DNA from: Thereva unica
Lineage: Eukaryota; Arthropoda; Insecta; Diptera; Therevidae
Length of the DNA stretch: 64,000 bases
Direction: 5' to 3'
Assembly (NCBI GenBank): GCA_949987705.1
Contig: OX465281.1
Coordinates: forward strand, 158,982,393-159,046,392
In this document: one piece after another, positions 44,286 through 55,732 of the stretch
Layout: each line of letters opens with the position of its first letter
Numbering within the stretch: position 1 is the first letter of the stretch
The notes under the pieces: generated by a model
Told to the model about the DNA's origin: nothing
The model's database searches: none
Seen by the model: only the letters and a program-made list of their open reading frames with translations
Made by a program: the position numbers and the translations under genes

Positions 44286-45395
44286 ATGTTTTTGAAAATC
44301 GTTTATGTGTTCAGTGTCTGCGTATGTGATATCTGATTCAATATTTCTAAAGTGTATTTGTTAGTAGAAGTAAAAATATAATTTTTGACGTATTAAAAAC
44401 ACTGTACTAAAAAGTTACTAGTATAGGAACTGAATTGAGTGTTGAATAAACTTGCTACAATAACGAACATAAATTAATAACAAGTAGCAACGAACATAAA
44501 ATAATAACAAGTAGCAACCGCTACATAACTCCCCCTTCAGCGCGAGCGTCCACGAATGTTTAACAATCAATTTACCGATACCAATTACCAAAATCTTTCT
44601 AATATTACAATTGAAATGTAACTCTTTTCCTTGAACTTCTTGTTACCGGTTTTATAGTGTCATCTGTTTTCTCAATGAAAGCGGGTTTCAGTCTATCGAT
44701 TGATACTACGATCATCTTCCCGTTGGCGTTAATGGAAAAATTCTTTTCATTTCTTTTAATGACCTGGAATGGACCTTCATATGGTTTCTGTAAGCAACTT
44801 TTACCTCTATCAACCCTCAGAAAAACAAATTCACAGTCCTCTAATCTTTTTGGTATATAGTAATTTTTCTTTTGTTCCCGAGAATCAGTTGGAATAATAT
44901 TTCTCATATGGTCTCGTAATTGCGTTACTAAGTTTGCTGGATCGGATATATTTTCTTGATTCCTGACAAAGAATTCCCCTGGGCTACATTTAAGGTCTTC
45001 CTTAACCGTGGTGCGAAAACCTAGCAGTAAAGCTGGAATGTGCAACAACCAATTTGGACTATCCATTTTAGCTTTGAGAGCTGTTTTCAATTGCCTGTGG
45101 AATCTCTCCACCATTCCGTTCGATTGTGGATGATAAGCCGCTGTTCGAATTCTATGAGTCCCTAAAAATTTTGAAAATTCTTCGAAAAGTTTCCCTTCAA
45201 ACTGACCTCCCTGGTCAGTGGTTACTTTTAAAGGAATCCCAAATCTCGGAAAGTATTGTTCGTACAACGTCCTTACAACGATGTTTGCTGTGATACTTTT
45301 CAAAGGGTACACTTCTGGCCATCTGGTAAACCTATCCACAACTGTTAATAGATACATAAATCCTTCTGCCGGATGTAAGGGGCCAACTAGATCTA

Positions 45396-45881
45396 CATGT
45401 GTGTATATTTTTTATTTTTTTTTTTATGTGAAAGACTAGAGTCACAGGAAACGCCCTTTATACTGTGTCGACATTCTATTTTATAGAGTGCAATGTCGAA
45501 TAGCAGCTCTAGTCGGGGAAGAAAGGAACTGTCACAACCTACCCGCGATATTTTTAGTCCACCTACTTCCAACCATTACTGTCGCGACTTTTGACATCGG
45601 GGCATCGAGAAACAACTCGCTGGAGTGTTATGCCTCCTGAAACGAGTTGAATCTCATGAACCAACCGATGACATGCGCTTTTTGGTAGAGCGGGGAAGGG
45701 CTAAGGAAGGCTATGACAGGAGGGATCAGGAATGTAAAGAGGGAAGAAGAAAGAAGGAAAGTTATGTGGGTGGGAAAGTGGAAATGGCGAAGGACCGTGG
45801 GGCTGGCCGGGATTCGAACCCGGGACCTCTGGGATAGTAGCCAGGCGCCTTACTCCCTAGGCTACCGAGGCCCCCATGTGT
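45396..45881 (-). mobile_element. tRNA-derived SINE in Gypsy copy 1 (with target duplication)
   Basis: A 472-bp insert (45403-45874) flanked by CATGTGT. The 5' end on the minus strand is a 76-nt tRNA-like head with a perfect B box GGTTCGAATCC. The 3' end is A-rich (AAAAAAAAAATAAAAAATATAC). A unique body of about 390 bp follows the head. SINEs of this type are transcribed by RNA polymerase III and moved by LINE proteins. Confidence 0.85.
45799..45874 (-). ncRNA. tRNA-like head of SINE, copy 1
   Basis: 76 nt with a GGGG...CCCC acceptor end pair, a D-arm GCCT-AGGGAGTA-AGGC, an anticodon arm CTGG...CCAG around CTACTATC, and a T-arm CCGGG-TTCGAAT-CCCGG. The anticodon-loop pairing is imperfect, so I treat it as a tRNA-derived promoter and not a working tRNA gene. 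The parent tRNA is not clear. Confidence 0.75.
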
Positions 45882-46739
45882 TCAAATCTTCCTGACGGTA
45901 TCTTAATTTTTTGAACTGGAGATATCGTATGTCTATTGATTTTTGCTTTTTGACATGCTATGCAAGATTTTGCCCATAAATTTATATCTGAGTTCATCCT
46001 AGGCCAAAAGTATCTACTTGTAATCAATTTTCTCGAACTTCGAATGCCTGGATGTGATAAATTGTGTAACATATTAAATATATTTTTTCGCATACCCACT
46101 GGAATGAATGGACGATCTCTTTCAGTGGAACATTCTATCCAAATTTTATTTCCAGATGAAGGTACATCTACTTCTCTTAATATGAATTTATAATTTCCGT
46201 TTGAATTCTCAATTAAATGTTGTAATTCAATGTCATTCTTTTGCTCTTCTGCGATAATGTCCAAATCAATTTGATTCTCATTAATCGTGTCGCAATCCAT
46301 AATTTCTGTATCTACCCGTGATAAAGCGTCTGCCACGACGTTAGAATCACCTTTAATATGTTTGATGTCAGAGGTAAATTGGGTGATATAATCTAAGTGT
46401 CTTGCTTGCCTTGGACTTCTTTCAGCTTTTGTCCAAATTGCCGAGGTTAAGGGTTTGTGGTCTGTGAACACTGTAAAATCGCGACCTTCCAAGAAATGTC
46501 TGAAGTGCTTAATTGCTGAGTATACAGCTAAAAGCTCTCTATCGAACGTTGAATAGTTTCTTTCTGCTGCACTCAATTTCTTTGAGTAAAATGCCAATGG
46601 TTCAGCCTTGTTGTTCTTGTATTGCTCCAGCATTGCTCCGATTGCTATATTTGATGCATCAACCGTTAATCGTAAAGTAGCTTCCTCTGCTGGATGGACT
46701 AATAATGTTGCAGAAATAAAAGCATTTTTGACTTCAATG

Positions 46740-46950
46740 TAAGGCTGTGTACAGGCATACACGAAGCCATGGCTTTAAGCTAGTTATATACATAGATATA
46801 AGTTAACGGACTATGGTCCATTTTAAAATTTAAGTGCATAAGTTAGCTTTGACATATGCATATAGTCAGCAACGAACATAAACATGTATGAACTTGTAAA
46901 ACATCTGTAAGAAGCCAATAAATTTTTTTTTTCTAATTCTAAAAAAAAAA
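46740..46950 (-). mobile_element. Poly(A)-tailed retroposed insert, Gypsy copy 1 only
   Basis: 211 bp flanked by 13-bp TTTGACTTCAATG (46727-46739, 46951-46963) and absent from copy 2 at 52440-52455. The plus strand ends in AATAAATTTTTTTTTCTAATTCT followed by ten A, with an AATAAA signal about 25 bp before the tail, so the inserted RNA reads on the plus strand. The source transcript is unidentified. Confidence 0.75.
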
Positions 46951-48334
46951 TTTGACTTCAATGAATGCATTTTCACATTCCTCCGTCCAGTCAAAAGTTT
47001 TAACCTTTTTATTCTTCTTAAGCTCTTTCGCTAGTTGAATATGAATAGGACTTAACAATTTCGCTAACTGTGGAATGAATCTGTGAAAATAATTGACCAT
47101 TCCGATGAATTTTTGAACTTGTTTAATTGAATCTGGCGACGGAAAATTTTGAATAAATTAAATTCTGTCTTCAGATGGAAGAATCCCGTCTTTTGTAATT
47201 TTGTGGCTTAGAAAATCAATTGAATTTACTCCGAAAAGGCATTTTCCTGGATTAATGTTTATTCCAAATTCCTCTAATCGGGTGAACACTTGCTTTAAAT
47301 GGTCTTTGTGTTCTTTCTCACTCTTGCTTGCCACAAGAATATCGTCAATGTAGACAAAAACAAATTCTAAACCGTGCAAAACTTTGTCCATAAAACGTTG
47401 GAATGTTTGGGCAGCGTTTCTGAGACCAAAGGGCATTCGAGTGAATTCGAATAAGCCGAAAGGTGTAGTAATTGCCGTTTTGAAAACGTCTTCCTCCGCT
47501 ACTGGTATGTGGTGATAAGCTCTGACTAAATCAATTTTTGAAAACACATTACAACCGTCCAAATTCAATGTAAAATTTTGAATGTGGGGAATTGGATACC
47601 TACCTGGAATTGTAATTGAATTTAATCTTCGATAGTCTCCGCATGGTCGCCAGTCTGAAGAATTCTTTTTCGGAACCATGTGTAATACTGATGAGACAGA
47701 TGATGAAGAGCTTCTACATAATCCTAATTTAACCATGTGGTCAAATTCTAATTTGGCTATTTTAAATTTATTTGTGTCTAATCGTCTGGCTCTTGAAAAA
47801 GGTAGTTGTCCTTTAGTAACGATGGTATGTACTATGTTATGTCTCACAGGTAAATCATATCGCGGAGGTTGAGTAAGTGAAGGGAATCTAGACAAAATGT
47901 TACCATAATCACTGTCCACAGAAAAATGTCTGGGTGAAGGAGAGTTTGTCTTGATCATGATTCCGTTAACACTAAAATCTGTAGTACCATCTATCATTTT
48001 TCTATTTTTCATATCAACTAGTAAATTAAATTGAACTAGGAAATCTGCGCCGATAATAGGTTGACGTTTGCAATGATAAATGGAAAAGTGAAGTCTCGTC
48101 TTAAACCAAAATCTATTTTTAAAAGTTTTGTTCAATATGCATGGATAGACGATCCATTAGCTGCACTTAGAATTAAATCTGGGTCCTTTTTATATTTTCC
48201 ATAGTATGTATTTGGGATGACGGATAATTCTGCTCCTGTATCAACTAAAAATTTAAATTTATTTTCTTTATCAAAAATAAAAAGTCTTCTTGATTTTTGG
48301 GGTATATTATTTATTGCAAACGCTGAAGGGTTAT

Positions 48335-49192
48335 TTAGTTTTCTGAATTGTTGAAACTGCATGGTTTTACACATCTCTTTGCTTTATTTCCGAATTTGAA
48401 ATGAAACCAGCAAAAAGGTTTATTATTATTATTATCATTAAAGTTTTGCCTTGAGAAGCTTCTGCTCCTGGACCTAGATTTGCGATAAAAATTATCATTT
48501 TTATTAATTGTGAGTTTTCTCAGTAAATTTGACAAATTCTCAATTTTATTTTCTAAAAAATTTATCTTTTCCATATAATTAATACATTCTTGATTTGAAA
48601 AAGGGTTTGATGGGTTGTTATTGATTGAAGAAATATATTGAATCTTGGAAACGTCGAAAATTTTGTCAGCGAGAATTTGAAGATCTTGGATGTTCTGATT
48701 TCCAGAAGACATCAATGCAATGTTGATATTAGATGGAAGTTTTCGCATCCAAAGTTTCTTAATCAAATCTTTTCCTATGTTAGAAGAAGTTCCAGCAAGA
48801 ATTTCCATCGACCTATAAAATTCAGATGGTCTTTTATCTTTTAGATGGTCTTCGGTATTACAAAGAAGATGTTCCAGTTTCTTTTCTTCTGATTCCGTGA
48901 ATCGTTGAATGAGGGTTCTCTTCAATGTTTCATATTTATTTTCTTGAGGTGGATTTTGGATAACATCTAACATATTCATAATAACATCCAAAGGTAAAGA
49001 TTGTATAATATGTTCATATTTTGTTTCATCTTGCCTAATGTGTTTGGAAGAACACTGGCTTTCTGCAATGACAAACCATGCTTCTGGACAAGGAGACCAG
49101 AAGGTTGGTAGTTTAACTGCAGAAGCATTGATATGTCCACTATTTTCATTAATAATCTCCTCACTATTAATTCCATTAGCCTGTACACTCAT
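48335..49192 (-). CDS. gag: Gypsy copy 1 gag
   Basis: About 285 codons from the ATG at 49192 (MSVQANGINSEEI). Capsid-like region with LPTFWSPCPEAWFVIAESQ, YEHIIQSLPLDVIMNML and GKDLIKKLWMRKLPSNINI. The basic arginine-serine stretch (RKSRSRSRSFSRQ) is followed by a knuckle-like CWFHFKFGNKAKRCVKPC. Forms the particle and binds RNA. The frame is open and overlaps the protease frame by about 40 nt, as is usual for frameshift expression. Confidence 0.85.
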   Translation of the reverse strand: MSVQANGINSEEIINENSGHINASAVKLPTFWSPCPEAWFVIAESQCSSKHIRQDETKYEHIIQSLPLDVIMNMLDVIQNPPQENKYETLKRTLIQRFTESEEKKLEHLLCNTEDHLKDKRPSEFYRSMEILAGTSSNIGKDLIKKLWMRKLPSNINIALMSSGNQNIQDLQILADKIFDVSKIQYISSINNNPSNPFSNQECINYMEKINFLENKIENLSNLLRKLTINKNDNFYRKSRSRSRSFSRQNFNDNNNNKPFCWFHFKFGNKAKRCVKPCSFNNSEN

Positions 49193-49725
49193 ATTGTTCA
49201 CAACGAATTCACTTCCGCGTAACAAGAAATTCAAGTTTTAACTTTAAACTTCGATACTTTTAAGAAAAAGAAATTCGTGTACGTTCGCGTTGAGAGACGT
49301 TAAAACAAAATTTAAAATAAAGTTTTTCGATTAATAAAAATGAAAAATATTCATTTAAAATCGAAAATAATAGAAAAATTGTATTTTCACTATTAAAAAA
49401 AAGTGTTACTGTTGTAAGATTTATGTTTGAAGTACTATTTTGTACAATATTTTAGAAAAATTAAAAGAAAAATAATTAATTTAATTAAGATTAAATTTAA
49501 AGGAAAAATATTTAATTTAATTAAAATTGACTTCCCTTTTCAAAAAATTTTAAAATTTTCTTTCTTGAATTGGATTCTTGAGGTTTCTTCTATCTTCTTT
49601 CTTCAAAATTTCTTCTAAAAAATTTTATTTTCTTTCTTCTTTCTTCAAATTAAATTCTTCTTTCTTCAAATTAAATTCTTCTTTCTTCAAATTAAATTCT
49701 TCTTTCTTGAAATTAAGTTCTTTTT

Positions 49726-49737
49726 TCGGGGTCACCA
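49726..49737 (-). promoter_or_regulatory. Gypsy copy 1 primer-binding site
   Basis: Minus-strand TGGTGACCCCGA three bases after the LTR end at 49741. The same site in copy 2 is at 55215-55226. Next to it lie four copies of about 21 bp (CTTCTTTCTTCAAATTAAATT) in the leader. Confidence 0.75.
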
Positions 49738-49740
49738 GGA

Positions 49741-50238
49741 TGAAGTGTTGATGGGATAATATTATTTTTAAATCCAACAAATTATTAATTAAAAATTGAT
49801 CACTTCATTTATTTGTAAATCTTTAGATAATTTTATTTGAAACTCTCAACATTTTATTTTATAGTAAAACTTTAAAACTTTTACAAATTATTACGTAAAA
49901 GCAAATCGACTTGAATAAAAAGATTTGAATAATTCAAAATTCTAACTACCACTAATACATTTTTATTTTTATTTTACATGACAACTTTTTGTGTGTCTAT
50001 TTTTTTGAAAATCGTTTATGTGTTCAGTGTCTGCGTATGTGATATCTGATTCAATATTCCTAAAGTGTATTTGTTAGTAGAAGTGAAAATGTAATTTTTG
50101 ACGTATTAAAAACACTGTACTAAAAAGTTACTAGTATAGGAACTGAATTGAGTGTTGAATAAACTTGCTAAAATAACGAACATAAATTAATAACAAGTAG
50201 CAACGAACATAAAATAATAACAAGTAGCAACCGCTACA
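49741..50238 (-). repeat. Gypsy LTR 2 (shared middle LTR)
   Basis: 498 bp, TGTAGCGG...CACTTCA on the minus strand. It differs from LTR 3 at only a few positions (for example TTTATTTGAAAC versus TTTAGTTGAAAC) and more from LTR 1. It serves as 5' LTR of copy 1 and 3' LTR of copy 2. Confidence 0.9.
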
Positions 50239-50317
50239 TAACTCCCCCTTCAGCGCGAGCGTCCATGAATGTTTAACAATCAATTTACCGATACCAATTA
50301 CCAAAATCTTTCTAATA

Positions 50318-53300
50318 TTACAATTGAAATGTAACTCTTTTCCTTGAACTTCTTGTTACCGGTTTTATAGTGTCATCTGTTTTCTCAATGAAAGCGGGTT
50401 TCAGTCTATCGATTGATACTACGATCATCTTCCCGTTGGCGTTAATGGAAAAATTCTTTTCATTTCTTTTAATGACCTGGAATGGACCTTCATATGGTTT
50501 CTGTAAGCAACTTTTACCTCTATCAACCCTCAGAAAAACAAATTCACAGTCCTCTAATCTTTTTGGTATATAGTAATTTTTCTTTTGTTCCCGAGAATCA
50601 GTTGGAATAATATTTCTCATATGGTCTCGTAATTGCGTTACTAAGTTTGCTGGATCGGATATATTTTCTTGATTCCTGACAAAGAATTCCCCTGGGCTAC
50701 ATTTAAGGTCTTCCTTAACCGTGGTGCGAAAACCTAGCAGTAAAGCTGGAATGTGCAACAACCAATTTGGACTATCCATTTTAGCTTTGAGAGCTGTTTT
50801 CAATTGCCTGTGGAATCTCTCCACCATTCCGTTCGATTGTGGATGATAAGCCGCTGTTCGAATTCTATGAGTCCCTAAAAATTTTGAAAATTCTTCGAAA
50901 AGTTTCCCTTCAAACTGACCTCCCTGGTCAGTGGTTACTTTTAAAGGAATCCCAAATCTCGGAAAGTATTGTTCGTACAACGTCCTTACAACGATGTTTG
51001 CTGTGATACTTTTCAAAGGGTACACTTCTGGCCATCTGGTAAACCTATCCACAACTGTTAATAGATACATAAATCCTTCTGCCGGATGTAAGGGGCCAAC
51101 TAGATCTACATGTGTGTATATTTTTTATTTTTTTTTTTATGTGAAAGACTAGAGTCACAGGAAACGCCCTTTATACTGTGTCGACATTCTATTTTATAGA
51201 GTGCAATGTCGAATAGCAGCTCTAGTCGGGGAAGAAAGGAACTGTCACAACCTACCCGCGATATTTTTAGTCCACCTACTTCCAACCATTACTGTCGCGA
51301 CTTTTGACATCGGGGCATCGAGAAACAACTCGCTGGAGTGTTATGCCTCCTGAAACGAGTTGAATCTCATGAACCAACCGATGACATGCGTTTTTTGGTA
51401 GAGCGGGGAAGGGCTAAGGAAGGATATGACAGGAGGGATCAGGAATGTAAAGAGGGAAGAAGAAAGAAGGAAAGTTATGTGGGTGGGAAAGTGGAAAAGG
51501 CGAAGGACCGTGGGGCTGGCCGGGATTCGAACCCGGGACCTCTGGGATAGTAGCCAGGCGCCTTACTCCCTAGGCTACCGAGGCCCCCATGTGTTCAAAT
51601 CTTCCTGACGGTATCTTAATTTTTTGAACTGGAGATATCGTATGTCTATTGATTTTTGCTTTTTGACATGCTATGCAAGATTTTGCCCATAAATTTATAT
51701 CTGAGTTCATCCTAGGCCAAAAGTATCTACTTGTAATCAATTTTCTCGAACTTCGAATGCCTGGATGTGATAAATTGTGTAACATATTAAATATATTTTT
51801 TCGCATACCCACTGGAATGAATGGACGATCTCTTTCAGTGGAACATTCTATCCAAATTTTATTTCCAGATGAAGGTACATCTACTTCTCTTAATATGAAT
51901 TTATAATTTCCGTTTGAATTCTCAATTAAATGTTGTAATTCAATGTCATTCTTTTGCTCTTCTGCGATAATGTCCAAATCAATTTGATTCTCATTAATCG
52001 TGTCGCAATCCATAATTTCTGTATCTACCCGTGATAAAGCGTCTGCCACGACGTTAGAATCACCTTTAATATGTTTGATGTCAGAGGTAAATTGGGTGAT
52101 ATAATCTAAGTGTCTTGCTTGCCTTGGACTTCTTTCAGCTTTTGTCCAAATTGCCGAGGTTAAGGGTTTGTGGTCTGTGAACACTGTAAAATCGCGACCT
52201 TCCAAGAAATGTCTGAAGTGCTTAATTGCTGAGTATACAGCTAAAAGCTCTCTATCGAACGTTGAATAGTTTCTTTCTGCTGCACTCAATTTCTTTGAGT
52301 AAAATGCCAATGGTTCAGCCTTGTTGTTCTTGTATTGCTCCAGCATTGCTCCGATTGCTATATTTGATGCATCAACCGTTAATCGTAAAGTAGCTTCCTC
52401 TGCTGGATGGACTAATAATGTTGCAGAAATAAAAGCATTTTTGACTTCAATGAATGCATTTTCACATTCCTCCGTCCAGTCAAAAGTTTTAACCTTTTTA
52501 TTCTTCTTAAGCTCTTTCGCTAGTTGAATATGAATAGGACTTAACAATTTCGCTAACTGTGGAATGAATCTGTGAAAATAATTGACCATTCCGATGAATT
52601 TTTGAACTTGTTTAATTGAATCTGGCGACGGAAAATTTTGAATAAATTAAATTCTGTCTTCAGATGGAAGAATCCCGTCTTTTGTAATTTTGTGGCTTAG
52701 AAAATCAATTGAATTTACTCCGAAAAGGCATTTTCCTGGATTAATGTTTATTCCAAATTCCTCTAATCGGGTGAACACTTGCTTTAAATGGTCTTTGTGT
52801 TCTTTCTCACTCTTGCTTGCCACAAGAATATCGTCAATGTAGACAAAAACAAATTCTAAACCGTGCAAAACTTTGTCCATAAAACGTTGGAATGTTTGGG
52901 CAGCGTTTCTGAGACCAAAGGGCATTCGAGTGAATTCGAATAAGCCGAAAGGTGTAGTAATTGCCGTTTTGAAAACGTCTTCCTCCGCTACTGGTATGTG
53001 GTGATAAGCTCTGACTAAATCAATTTTTGAAAACACATTACAACCGTCCAAATTCAATGTAAAATTTTGAATGTGGGGAATTGGATACCTACCTGGAATT
53101 GTAATTGAATTTAATCTTCCATAGTCTCCGCATGGTCGCCAGTCTGAAGAATTCTTTTTCGGAACCATGTGTAATACTGATGAGACAGATGATGAAGAGC
53201 TTCTACATAATCCTAATTTAACCATGTGGTCAAATTCTAATTTGGCTATTTTAAATTTATTTGTGTCTAATCGTCTGGCTCTTGAAAAAGGTAGTTGTCC

Positions 53301-53863
53301 TTTAGTAACGATGGTATGTACTATGTTATGTCTCACAGGTAAATCATATCGCGGAGGTTGAGTAAGTGAAGGGAATCTAGACAAAATGTTACCATAATCA
53401 CTGTCCACAGAAAAATGTCTGGGTGAAGGAGAGTTTGTCTTGATCATGATTCCGTTAACACTAAAATCTGTAGTACCATCTATCATTTTTATATTTTTCA
53501 TATCAACTAGTAAATTAAATTGAACTAGGAAATCTGCGACGATAATAGGTTGACGTTTGCAATGATAAATGGAAAAGTGAAGTCTCGTCTTAAACCAAAA
53601 TCTATTTTTAAAAGTTTTGTTCAATATGCATGGATAGACGATCCATTAGCTGCACTTAGAATTAAATCTGGGTCCTTTTTATATTTTCCATAGTATGTAT
53701 TTGGGATGACGGATAATTCTGCTCCTGTATCAACTAAAAATTTAAATTTATTTTCTTTATCAAAAATAAAAAGTCTTCTTGATTTTTGGGGTATATTATT
53801 TATTGCAAACGCTGAAGGGTTATTTAGTTTTTTGAATTGTTGAAACTGCATGGTTTTACACAT
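50318..53863 (-). pseudogene. pol: Gypsy copy 2 pol
   Basis: The same domains and breaks as copy 1 (protease-end TGA, frameshift, TAA before FIQNF, SINE between zinc region and integrase core), but without the 211-bp insert, so RNase H is open (51570-52589). Differences from copy 1 are few, such as VADFL for GADFL and GDYGRL for GDYRRL. Confidence 0.9.
51109..51594 (-). mobile_element. tRNA-derived SINE in Gypsy copy 2 (with target duplication)
   Basis: The 472-bp insert 51116-51587 has the same site, the same CATGTGT flanks and the same orientation as in copy 1. The tRNA-like head is 51512-51587. It differs from copy 1 at a handful of bases (for example GGAAAAGGCGAAGG for GGAAATGGCGAAGG). 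Confidence 0.85.
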
Positions 53864-54681
53864 CTCTTTGCTTTATTTCCGAATTTGAAATGAAACCAGC
53901 AAAAAGGTTTATTATTATTATTATCATTAAAGTTTTGCCTTGAGAAGCTTCTGCTCCTGGACCTAGATTTGCGATAAAAATTATCATTTTTATTAATTGT
54001 GAGTTTTCTCAGTAAATTTGACAAATTTTCAATTTTATTTTCTAAAAAATTTATCTTTTCCATATAATTAATACATTCTTGATTTGAAAAAGGGTTTGAT
54101 GGGTTGTTATTGATTGAAGAAATATATTGAATCTTGGAAACGTCGAAAATTTTGTCAGCGAGAATTTGAAGATCTTGGATGTTCTGATTTCCAGAAGACA
54201 TCAATGCAATGTTGATATTAGATGGAAGTTTTCGCATCCAAAGTTTCTTAATCAAATCTTTTCCTATGTTAGAAGAAGTTCCAGCAAGAATTTCCATCGA
54301 CCTATAAAATTCAGATGGTCTTTTATCTTTTAGATGGTCTTCGGTATTACAAAGAAGATGTTCCAGTTTCTTTTCTTCTGATTCCGTGAATCGTTGAATG
54401 AGGGTTCTCTTCAATGTTTCATATTTATTTTCTTGAGGTGGATTTTGGATAACATCTAACATATTCATAATAACATCCAAAGGTAAAGATTGTATAATAT
54501 GTTCATATTTTGTTTCATCTTGCCTAATGTGTTTGGAAGAAAACTGGCTTTCTGCAATGACAAACCATGCTTCTGGACAAGGAGACCAGAAGGTTGGTAG
54601 TTTAACTGCAGAAGCATTGATATGTCCACTATTTTCATTAATAATCTCCTCACTATTAATTCCATTAGCCTGTACACTCAT
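53824..54681 (-). CDS. gag: Gypsy copy 2 gag
   Basis: Nearly identical to copy 1 gag. Visible changes are Q-F-S for Q-C-S near the N-terminus and a C-terminal K for E. The ATG is at 54681. The frame is open. Confidence 0.85.
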   Translation of the reverse strand: MSVQANGINSEEIINENSGHINASAVKLPTFWSPCPEAWFVIAESQFSSKHIRQDETKYEHIIQSLPLDVIMNMLDVIQNPPQENKYETLKRTLIQRFTESEEKKLEHLLCNTEDHLKDKRPSEFYRSMEILAGTSSNIGKDLIKKLWMRKLPSNINIALMSSGNQNIQDLQILADKIFDVSKIQYISSINNNPSNPFSNQECINYMEKINFLENKIENLSNLLRKLTINKNDNFYRKSRSRSRSFSRQNFNDNNNNKPFCWFHFKFGNKAKRCVKPCSFNNSKN

Positions 54682-55229
54682 ATTGTTCACAACGAATTCA
54701 CTTCCGCGTAACAAGAAATTCAAGTTTTAACTTTAAACTTCGATACTTTTAAGAAAAAGAAATTCGTGTACGTTCGCGTTGAGAGACGTTAAAACAAAAT
54801 TTAAAATAAAGTTTTTCGATTAATAAAAATGAAAAATATTCATTTAAAATCGAAAATAATAGAAAAATTGTATTTTCACTATTAAAAAAAAGTGTTACTG
54901 TTGTAAGATTTATGTTTGAAGTACTATTTTGTACAATATTTTAGAAAAATTAAAAGAAAAATAATTAATTTAATTAAGATTAAATTTAAAGGAAAAATAT
55001 TTAATTTAATTAAAATTGACTTCCCTTTTCAAAAAATTTTAAAATTTTCTTTCTTGAATTGGATTCTTGAGGTTTCTTCTATCTTCTTTCTTCAAAATTT
55101 CTTCTAAAAAATTTTATTTTCTTTCTTCTTTCTTCAAATTAAATTCTTCTTTCTTCAAATTAAATTCTTCTTTCTTCAAATTAAATTCTTCTTTCTTGAA
55201 ATTAAGTTCTTTTTTCGGGGTCACCAGGA

Positions 55230-55727
55230 TGAAGTGTTGATGGGATAATATTATTTTTAAATCCAACAAATTATTAATTAAAAATTGATCACTTCATTTA
55301 TTTGTAAATCTTTAGATAATTTTAGTTGAAACTCTCAATATTTTATTTTATAGTAAAACTTTAAAACTTTTACAAATTATTACGTAAAAGCAAATCGACT
55401 TGAATAAAAAGATTTGAATAATTCAAAATTCTAACTACCACTAATACATTTTTATTTTTATTTTACATGACAACTTTTTGTGTGTCTATTTTTTTGAAAA
55501 TCGTTTATGTGTTCAGTGTCTGCGTATGTGATATCTGATTCAATATTCCTAAAGTGTATTTGTTAGTAGAAGTGAAAATGTAATTTTTGACGTATTAAAA
55601 ACACTGTACTAAAAAGTTACTAGTATAGGAACTGAATTGAGTGTTGAATAAACTTGCTAAAATAACGAACATAAATTAATAACAAGTAGCAACGAACATA
55701 AAATAATAACAAGTAGCAACCGCTACA
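55230..55727 (-). repeat. Gypsy LTR 3
   Basis: 498 bp; 5' LTR of copy 2. It is followed by GAATC at 55728-55732, the right target duplication, and then BEL-3 reverse transcriptase. Confidence 0.9.
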
Positions 55728-55732
55728 GAATC

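Larger units (their letters stand above)
40751..44525 (-). repeat. Gypsy LTR 1, interrupted by LINE-B
   Basis: Parts 40751-41008 and 44286-44525 form an LTR like the other two but more diverged (for example AAAAATCGATCAC and no AAACTTTA duplication). On the minus strand the LTR reads TGTAGCGG...CACTTCA. The purine tract AAGGGGGAGTTA lies at 44526-44537. Confidence 0.85.
44605..48374 (-). pseudogene. pol: Gypsy copy 1 pol (protease, RT, RNase H, integrase)
   Basis: Protease has FLVDTGAELSVIPN (48374-48132, TGA at its end). A frameshift follows. Reverse transcriptase: [57 protein letters not shown] ends it at 47158. A 211-bp retroposed insertion (46740-46950) splits RNase H (LRLTVDASNIAIGAML, FTVFTDHKPL). 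Integrase zinc region HPGIRSSRKLITSRYFW...CIACQKAK ends at the SINE (45403-45874). The core follows (VVDRFTRWPEVYPL, TTDQGGQFEG, YHPQSNGMVERFHRQLK). It is dead by several breaks. Confidence 0.9.
40751..55727 (-). mobile_element. Tandem pair of Ty3/Gypsy elements sharing the middle LTR
   Basis: LTR-internal-LTR-internal-LTR, with LTRs at 40751-44525 (interrupted by LINE-B), 49741-50238 and 55230-55727 (498 bp each when uninterrupted). The outer ends carry one GAATC each, so the whole block behaves as one insertion. The two internal regions are nearly identical and share a TGA in the protease tail, a frameshift behind it, a TAA between reverse transcriptase and RNase H, and the same SINE. Unequal crossing-over between LTRs of one dead element explains this best. 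Confidence 0.9.

Noticed and set aside
45799..45874. Functional tRNA gene
   Set aside because: It forms the head of a SINE with target duplication and an A-rich tail; the same copy occurs at 51512-51587.
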